DNA from: an uncultured Ruminococcus sp.
GTDB taxonomy: Bacteria; Bacillota; Clostridia; Oscillospirales; Ruminococcaceae
DNA length: 10,290 nucleotides
Reading direction: 5' to 3'
NCBI GenBank assembly: GCA_900319195.1
Contig: ONNL01000074.1
Span: 1 to 10,290 of the forward strand
Positions within the stretch are counted from its first letter, which is position 1. Every line of letters starts with the position of its first letter. The translations under genes and the position numbers were made by a program. A model generated the notes under the pieces. That model was not told where the DNA came from. It searched no databases and saw only the letters and a program-made list of their open reading frames with translations. Below are positions 6,627-10,290 of this stretch, piece after piece.

Positions 6627-7913
6627 ATGGTTTTGAAAACAGGACGTAAAGCGGCAGCACTTATGGCGGCTGTTGTACTGACGGCTTTGGGAACATCATG
6701 CGGTGATACTCAGAAAATAGGCGACGCGGACTTTGAAAATGAGCCTGCGTCCGCAGGTAATAGCACATCTGCGGAGGAAGGTACCGCCGAGGCTGATGCC
6801 ACGGCTGAAGCAACGACAGAGGCTTCCAAGGATAAACACGTACACGTTGACGCAGTAGGCGATAATCTTATCCACTATTCTGTGTATAAGAATGCGGAGG
6901 CGTATGCGACGGACGGTGAGGCTTACGATTTCAAACCGCTGTATGCAAATGTCAAGGACATCATCTCAAGTGCTGATGTTTCAATAATCAATCAGGAGAC
7001 TGTCATCTCACAGAGCAATGAGGTCTGCGGAGCAAACGGCGGAGTGCTCATCTTCAACTCGCCGCCCGAGGTCGCTGACGCGGTCATTGATACGGGATTT
7101 GACGTGGTCACAATGGCAAACAATCACCTTCTCGATATGGGCGCTTCGGGACTTGAGGAATCCATAAACTTCTGGAATCAGAAGGCACAGGAAAATGACC
7201 TTACGGTGCTCGGCGCTTATCTGAATGAGGAGGACGCGAACAATATCCGTGTCCGCGAGGTGAATGGCGTAAAGATCGCATTCCTTGCGTATGCTGAGCA
7301 TCTCAACGGCTTCTCTATCCCCGAGGACTCTCCGCTGAGAGTTATCATGAACAGCGAGGAGGACGTTATAGAGCGTCAGATAAAGGAAGCTCGAGAGCTT
7401 GCTGACGTTGTTATCGTATCGGCTCACTGGGGCGTTGAGGACACGAATGTGGTCTCGGACGACAGGATAGAGCTTGCAAATAAAATGGTGAACTGGGGCG
7501 CCGACGTTATCCTCGGGTGTCATACTCACACAGCAGAGACTATGGAGTGGATAACCCGTGACGACGGCACAAAGGGCTTCGTTTATTATTCAATGGGCAA
7601 CTTTGTCTGCGCTCAGACAGATAACTTCAATCTCGTCGGTGAGATAGCAGATTTTGACATAACCGTGGACGGTGAGACAAATGAGGTGACACTCGAAGAT
7701 GTCGGCGTTATACCTACCATCGTTCACTATGATGACGGCGATTTCTCAAATATGAGGATATACACCTACAGCCAGTATTCTCCCGAGCTTGCGGCAAGCC
7801 ACGGCATACCGTATGCAGTCCCGAGAGGAAACTATCCTGACTTTAGCTGGGACATTATAAACGACATAATAAATGCCGCAATTCCTGCGGAATTCCAAAA
7901 ACTTGACAAATAA
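6627..7913 (+). CDS. CapA-type (PGA_cap) metallophosphatase-fold protein, probable lipoprotein
   Basis: A 428-residue exported protein. The N terminus has Lys/Arg, a hydrophobic stretch (about 9-21) and Cys25 in LGTSC, an imperfect lipobox, so membrane anchoring by lipidation is likely. Residues 26-70 are an Ala/Glu/Thr linker. The PGA_cap (CapA) domain covers about 71-395, with metal-site motifs of the calcineurin-like fold: DAVGDNLIH (75-83), NQETVI (122-127), VTMANNHLLDMG (161-172), VSAHWGVE (264-271), LGCHTHT (296-302) and YSMGNFV (321-327). CapA proteins take part in poly-gamma-glutamate capsule synthesis or retention. No capB, capC or pgs genes are adjacent, so an envelope role of unknown substrate is the honest call. 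AGGAGA lies 7 nt before the ATG. The gene is monocistronic with its own promoter. Confidence 0.88.
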   Translation: MVLKTGRKAAALMAAVVLTALGTSCGDTQKIGDADFENEPASAGNSTSAEEGTAEADATAEATTEASKDKHVHVDAVGDNLIHYSVYKNAEAYATDGEAYDFKPLYANVKDIISSADVSIINQETVISQSNEVCGANGGVLIFNSPPEVADAVIDTGFDVVTMANNHLLDMGASGLEESINFWNQKAQENDLTVLGAYLNEEDANNIRVREVNGVKIAFLAYAEHLNGFSIPEDSPLRVIMNSEEDVIERQIKEARELADVVIVSAHWGVEDTNVVSDDRIELANKMVNWGADVILGCHTHTAETMEWITRDDGTKGFVYYSMGNFVCAQTDNFNLVGEIADFDITVDGETNEVTLEDVGVIPTIVHYDDGDFSNMRIYTYSQYSPELAASHGIPYAVPRGNYPDFSWDIINDIINAAIPAEFQKLDK

Positions 7914-8041
7914 TTTTTTTAATTCAAAATTTGTTCAATATCGCTTGCGAAACGGACTTTTTTGAGAAAAATTATATTGTGCAAAGAGTGCAAAAAACAG
8001 TATCGGCGTTTAGATAAAATACCAAAAACACTATAAAGATA

Positions 8042-8070
8042 TTTACTTTTGTTTCGGGCTGTTATATAAT
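8042..8070 (+). promoter_or_regulatory. Promoter of the scaffoldin cluster
   Basis: TTTACT (8042-8047), a 17-bp spacer, and perfect TATAAT (8065-8070). Transcription would start near 8077, leaving a leader of about 265 nt before the scaC-like ATG at 8343. The stretch 7914-8041 before it is A/T-rich, with no recognisable element. Confidence 0.65.
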
Positions 8071-8111
8071 AAAACGTAAGAATAGATATAGTTTGGGATC
8101 TAATGCTTTGT

Positions 8112-8252
8112 CACGGCAGTGTGATACTGTTTTAAACGACCTGTATCTGTGAGCTTATATGCAGAAGGCAACAGCGCCGAATCCCTGCGCAGCGGACATA
8201 CTTCGAGGGCTAAGGCGTTAAAATTGCCGTGTGCACATTAGCTTTTGCACAC
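8112..8252 (+). ncRNA. Structured leader RNA upstream of the scaffoldin genes (candidate cis-regulator)
   Basis: CACGGCAGT (8112-8120) pairs with ATTGCCGTG (8223-8231) in a 9-bp stem that closes a 102-nt core. Inside are GATAC/GTATC (8123-8127/8143-8147, 15-nt loop) and AGCGCC/GGCGTT (8173-8178/8214-8219). The latter encloses CCCT/AGGG (8183-8186/8206-8209) and the self-complementary CTGCGCAG (8185-8192). Just downstream, GTGTGCA/TGCACAC (8229-8235/8246-8252) forms a perfect 7-bp hairpin that shares 8229-8231 with the closing stem, so the two cannot both be complete. A further hairpin, AGCAGC/GCTGCT, lies at 8259-8273. No T run follows, so it is not an intrinsic terminator. I could not match it to a known riboswitch class. 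Confidence 0.5.
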
Positions 8253-8342
8253 AGGCGCAGCAGCTTTGCTGCTTAAAACAAGATATAATAAAAGGAGACG
8301 TTCCTTTGTTATATAACATTAATGAAGAAGGAGGAAAAAACA

Positions 8343-9236
8343 ATGAAGACAAAAAAGGTAATCACCGGAACTGTAGCTGCTGCTATTCTTTCACTTTCAG
8401 TATGCGCAGTTTCTCCCATTGCTAATGCTGCCGACGAAACAGTGCAGATTTCCGTCGGTAAGGAGGAGGCAAAGGCAGGTGAGCAATTTACGGTAGATGT
8501 AACATTTGCAGGCGTTCCGTCAACCGGTATCCAGGGCACAGATTTTGCTATTGAGTATGATTCAAGTGTTCTTACTATCGATGCGGCAAACGTAAAGGCA
8601 GGTGCCATCACTAAGACAGGAGCGGAGGATTCTGATCCTTCGGCATCATCACTCTCTCTGTTTAACGTAAAGAGCCCGAGTGCAGGCATACTTAACATCG
8701 ACTGGTCAACTCAGCTTGATTCTACTTACTGGATCAAGTCAGACGGCGTTTTCTGTACAATTACAGGAACCGTTTCGGGTTCGGCTAAGGCCGGAACAGT
8801 TGCCTCTATCAAGGTAATACCTGTTTCGAGAGAAACTTACCCCGGTTCAGGCGTCGCAAATACCGACATTGAGTGCGGCTACAATAACGCTGACGGAACA
8901 ATGACATCTTATGGTGTTGCTGTTACAAACGGCAGTGTTACTGTTAAGGGCGATACTGATGTTACCACACAGCCTACAAGCGGCGGAAATGTATCATCAA
9001 AGCGCGGCGATGCAAATGAAGACACTGATGTTTCTGTTGCAGACCCGACACTCATTATGCAGGCTATTGCAAATCCGAATGTCTACGGCATCGGCGGAAC
9101 AAGCGGCATAACTGAGCAGGGCGCAAAGAATGCAGACGTTGCTGACGGCTCTGATAACATGGGCGGCGACGGTATGACAAGTTCTGACGCTCTTAAGATA
9201 CAGCGTTATCTTGCCGGAAGCATATCTGAGCTTTAA
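8343..9236 (+). CDS. scaC: ScaC-like adaptor scaffoldin (cohesin plus dockerin)
   Basis: A 297-residue secreted protein. A signal peptide covers about 1-30 (ending SPIANAA). One cohesin-type beta-sandwich spans about 34-202 (VQISVGKEEAKAGEQFTVDV at the start, GILNIDWSTQ at 115-124, GSVTVKG at the end). A short Thr/Ser/Gly linker and a C-terminal dockerin (221-297) follow. The first calcium loop is canonical: D223, N225, D227, S231, D234. The second (265-282) keeps D265 and D282 but is longer than usual. In R. flavefaciens, ScaC is an adaptor: its dockerin binds a ScaA cohesin and its own cohesin recruits other dockerin proteins. The start at 8343 is chosen because AAGGAGG (8328-8334) sits 8 nt away; an in-frame ATG at 8322 lacks a ribosome binding site. 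The symbol rests on architecture and position. Confidence 0.8.
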   Translation: MKTKKVITGTVAAAILSLSVCAVSPIANAADETVQISVGKEEAKAGEQFTVDVTFAGVPSTGIQGTDFAIEYDSSVLTIDAANVKAGAITKTGAEDSDPSASSLSLFNVKSPSAGILNIDWSTQLDSTYWIKSDGVFCTITGTVSGSAKAGTVASIKVIPVSRETYPGSGVANTDIECGYNNADGTMTSYGVAVTNGSVTVKGDTDVTTQPTSGGNVSSKRGDANEDTDVSVADPTLIMQAIANPNVYGIGGTSGITEQGAKNADVADGSDNMGGDGMTSSDALKIQRYLAGSISEL

Positions 9237-9333
9237 TGTGATTATCTGATTTGTCCCACCTTACACAAAGGAATACAAACCCAATTCAAATTCATTAATG
9301 GGCCTCAAAAGCCTAAAGAAAGGAATTATTACA

Positions 9334-10290
9334 ATGAGAAAGTTTATTTCTGCAGTTACCTCTCTCTGCGTAGCTGCAACAATGGTGACAGCAATTGCAC
9401 CTGCAACTGTCTCTGCTGCTCAGGATTCGAGCAAGGCACTTTCCCTTCTGACATGGGATGCGGCTTACGGCAGCAAGGAAGCATCGATCAAGGTCGATTC
9501 AGCAACTGATGTTACTATTCCTGTAGGTATGTACCTCACAGAAGGCACAAATGATGTAAACGCTATGGCTGCTCAGGCAACAATAGCTATCGCAGGCAAG
9601 AAGCCCTCAGAGTATACTGACGCTGAGAAGGCTGCACTTGCCGGCTTCAAGACACACGCATATTCAGAGAGCGATACATACTTTGCTGATGCTCATACAT
9701 ACACAGGCACAAGATTCGGTGATGTATCTTCAAAGCTCGCTCTTTATTTCCATTCATCACAGAACTCACGTACAAAGGATGTTCAGAATGCAGGCTCCTA
9801 TCAGGTAGCTGCTGCTGAAAGCCAGTCTGCTGCTCTTACAGATTATGCTTACTATGGTATGTCATGGACAGAGAGCGCAGACCCTGTAACTGAGTACACA
9901 GGTACAAATTCTGATGATTTCCCTGTTTCAGTATTTGACATCACTATCCCCGCAGGTACTCCTGACGGCGAGTATGAGTTCCGTTTCCTCAACTATGATA
10001 CAGATCCATCTGCTGACAAGCTCGTTCCTTCAACACTTGTTCAGACTGCAGGTGAGATAAAGAGATACCAGACAGATGCTGTTACAGATGACGGCATGGA
10101 AATCGCTGACTGGACAAACAACCTTGAGCTCAACTCACTCAAGATCACGGTTGGCGACGGCGCTACACAGCAGGTAACTACAACAACAGCTGTAACTCCT
10201 GCTACAACTACAACAGTTGCTCCTACAACAACAACACCTGTTGCAGGCGACGTTGATGTAGTAGTTGGTCTTGACATGGATGACAAGACA
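9334..10290 (+). CDS. Scaffoldin-like secreted protein, N-terminal 319 residues (runs off right edge)
   Basis: The frame opens at ATG 9334, 9 nt after GAAAGGA, and stays open to the window end. A clear signal peptide (1-28, ending APATVSA) is followed by an unrecognised module (about 30-276). Its strands, such as DVTIPVGMYLTE (59-70), FPVSVFDITIPAGTPDGEYE (196-215) and LNSLKITVGDG (266-276), suggest a beta-sandwich related to cohesins or Ig-like folds. A Thr/Pro linker (281-302) then leads into GDVDVVVGLDMDDKT, which could be the first strand of a cohesin. It lies 97 nt after the scaC-like gene on the same strand, with no clear terminator between. By analogy to the R. flavefaciens order scaC-scaA-scaB it may be ScaA or ScaB, but without its cohesins and dockerin I give no symbol. 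Confidence 0.75.
   Translation, partial: MRKFISAVTSLCVAATMVTAIAPATVSAAQDSSKALSLLTWDAAYGSKEASIKVDSATDVTIPVGMYLTEGTNDVNAMAAQATIAIAGKKPSEYTDAEKAALAGFKTHAYSESDTYFADAHTYTGTRFGDVSSKLALYFHSSQNSRTKDVQNAGSYQVAAAESQSAALTDYAYYGMSWTESADPVTEYTGTNSDDFPVSVFDITIPAGTPDGEYEFRFLNYDTDPSADKLVPSTLVQTAGEIKRYQTDAVTDDGMEIADWTNNLELNSLKITVGDGATQQVTTTTAVTPATTTTVAPTTTTPVAGDVDVVVGLDMDDKT

Noticed and set aside
8112..8231. Assignment of the leader to the c-di-AMP, SAM-I or cobalamin riboswitch
   Set aside because: Only short fragments resemble these (GCCGAATCC, GGCAAC); the other conserved blocks of each class are missing.
8229..8273. The two hairpins after the scaffoldin leader core as intrinsic terminators
   Set aside because: Neither is followed by a T run on the plus strand; a competing regulatory fold is more consistent.
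8231..8425. A 64-codon frame from a GTG running through the scaffoldin leader into scaC
   Set aside because: It crosses the structured leader, lacks a ribosome binding site and overlaps the scaC signal peptide in another frame.
1..10290. CRISPR arrays, tRNA or rRNA genes, insertion sequences
   Set aside because: No direct-repeat arrays, no cloverleaf or rRNA-like segments, and no transposase frames or terminal inverted repeats were seen on reading both strands.

Overview
The window looks like a chromosomal piece of a fibre-degrading Firmicute of the Ruminococcaceae, most like Ruminococcus flavefaciens or a close relative. The main evidence is at the right end: a secreted cohesin-dockerin protein of the ScaC type, followed by the start of a second secreted, Thr-linker-rich scaffoldin-like protein. 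GC content is moderate, Shine-Dalgarno sites are strong AAGGAGG types, and promoters are sigma-A-like with 17-bp spacers.

Layout. At 1-263 (minus strand) lies the start of an unrecognised protein that runs off the left edge. A divergent gap with two candidate plus-strand promoters leads to a Nudix hydrolase (656-1069, +), which ends in a terminator-like hairpin. Convergent to it is a minus-strand run. In transcription order this is a CNNM/CorC-type CBS membrane protein (4451-3180), a cytidylate-kinase-like protein (2992-2369), a 211-nt hairpin-rich leader, a DUF421/YetF-type membrane protein (2157-1456), and a DUF4363 protein that overlaps it by 4 nt. The DUF421 leader is notable. It holds a terminator, a second terminator-like hairpin that buries the ribosome binding site just before the ATG, and upstream arms able to form competing pairings.

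From 4591 onward all genes are on the plus strand. A small ribbon-helix-helix reading frame (4591-4769) is split by a -1 shift exactly at a T TTA AAA heptamer. It is either a frameshift-broken gene or a programmed frameshift. Next is a two-gene operon of a GtrA-family membrane protein and a DusB-like tRNA dihydrouridine synthase, overlapping by 8 nt. After it comes a CapA-type metallophosphatase-fold protein that is probably a lipoprotein, with its own extended -10 promoter.

The right third (about 8040 onward) is the start of a cellulosome scaffoldin cluster. A promoter at 8042-8070 precedes a leader of roughly 265 nt containing a structured RNA closed by a 9-bp long-range stem (8112-8120/8223-8231). 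Then come the ScaC-like adaptor scaffoldin and the truncated second scaffoldin, probably as one transcript. In the R. flavefaciens system such proteins assemble plant-cell-wall enzymes on the cell surface through cohesin-dockerin binding. The remaining genes are housekeeping or envelope functions with no evident link to the cellulosome.
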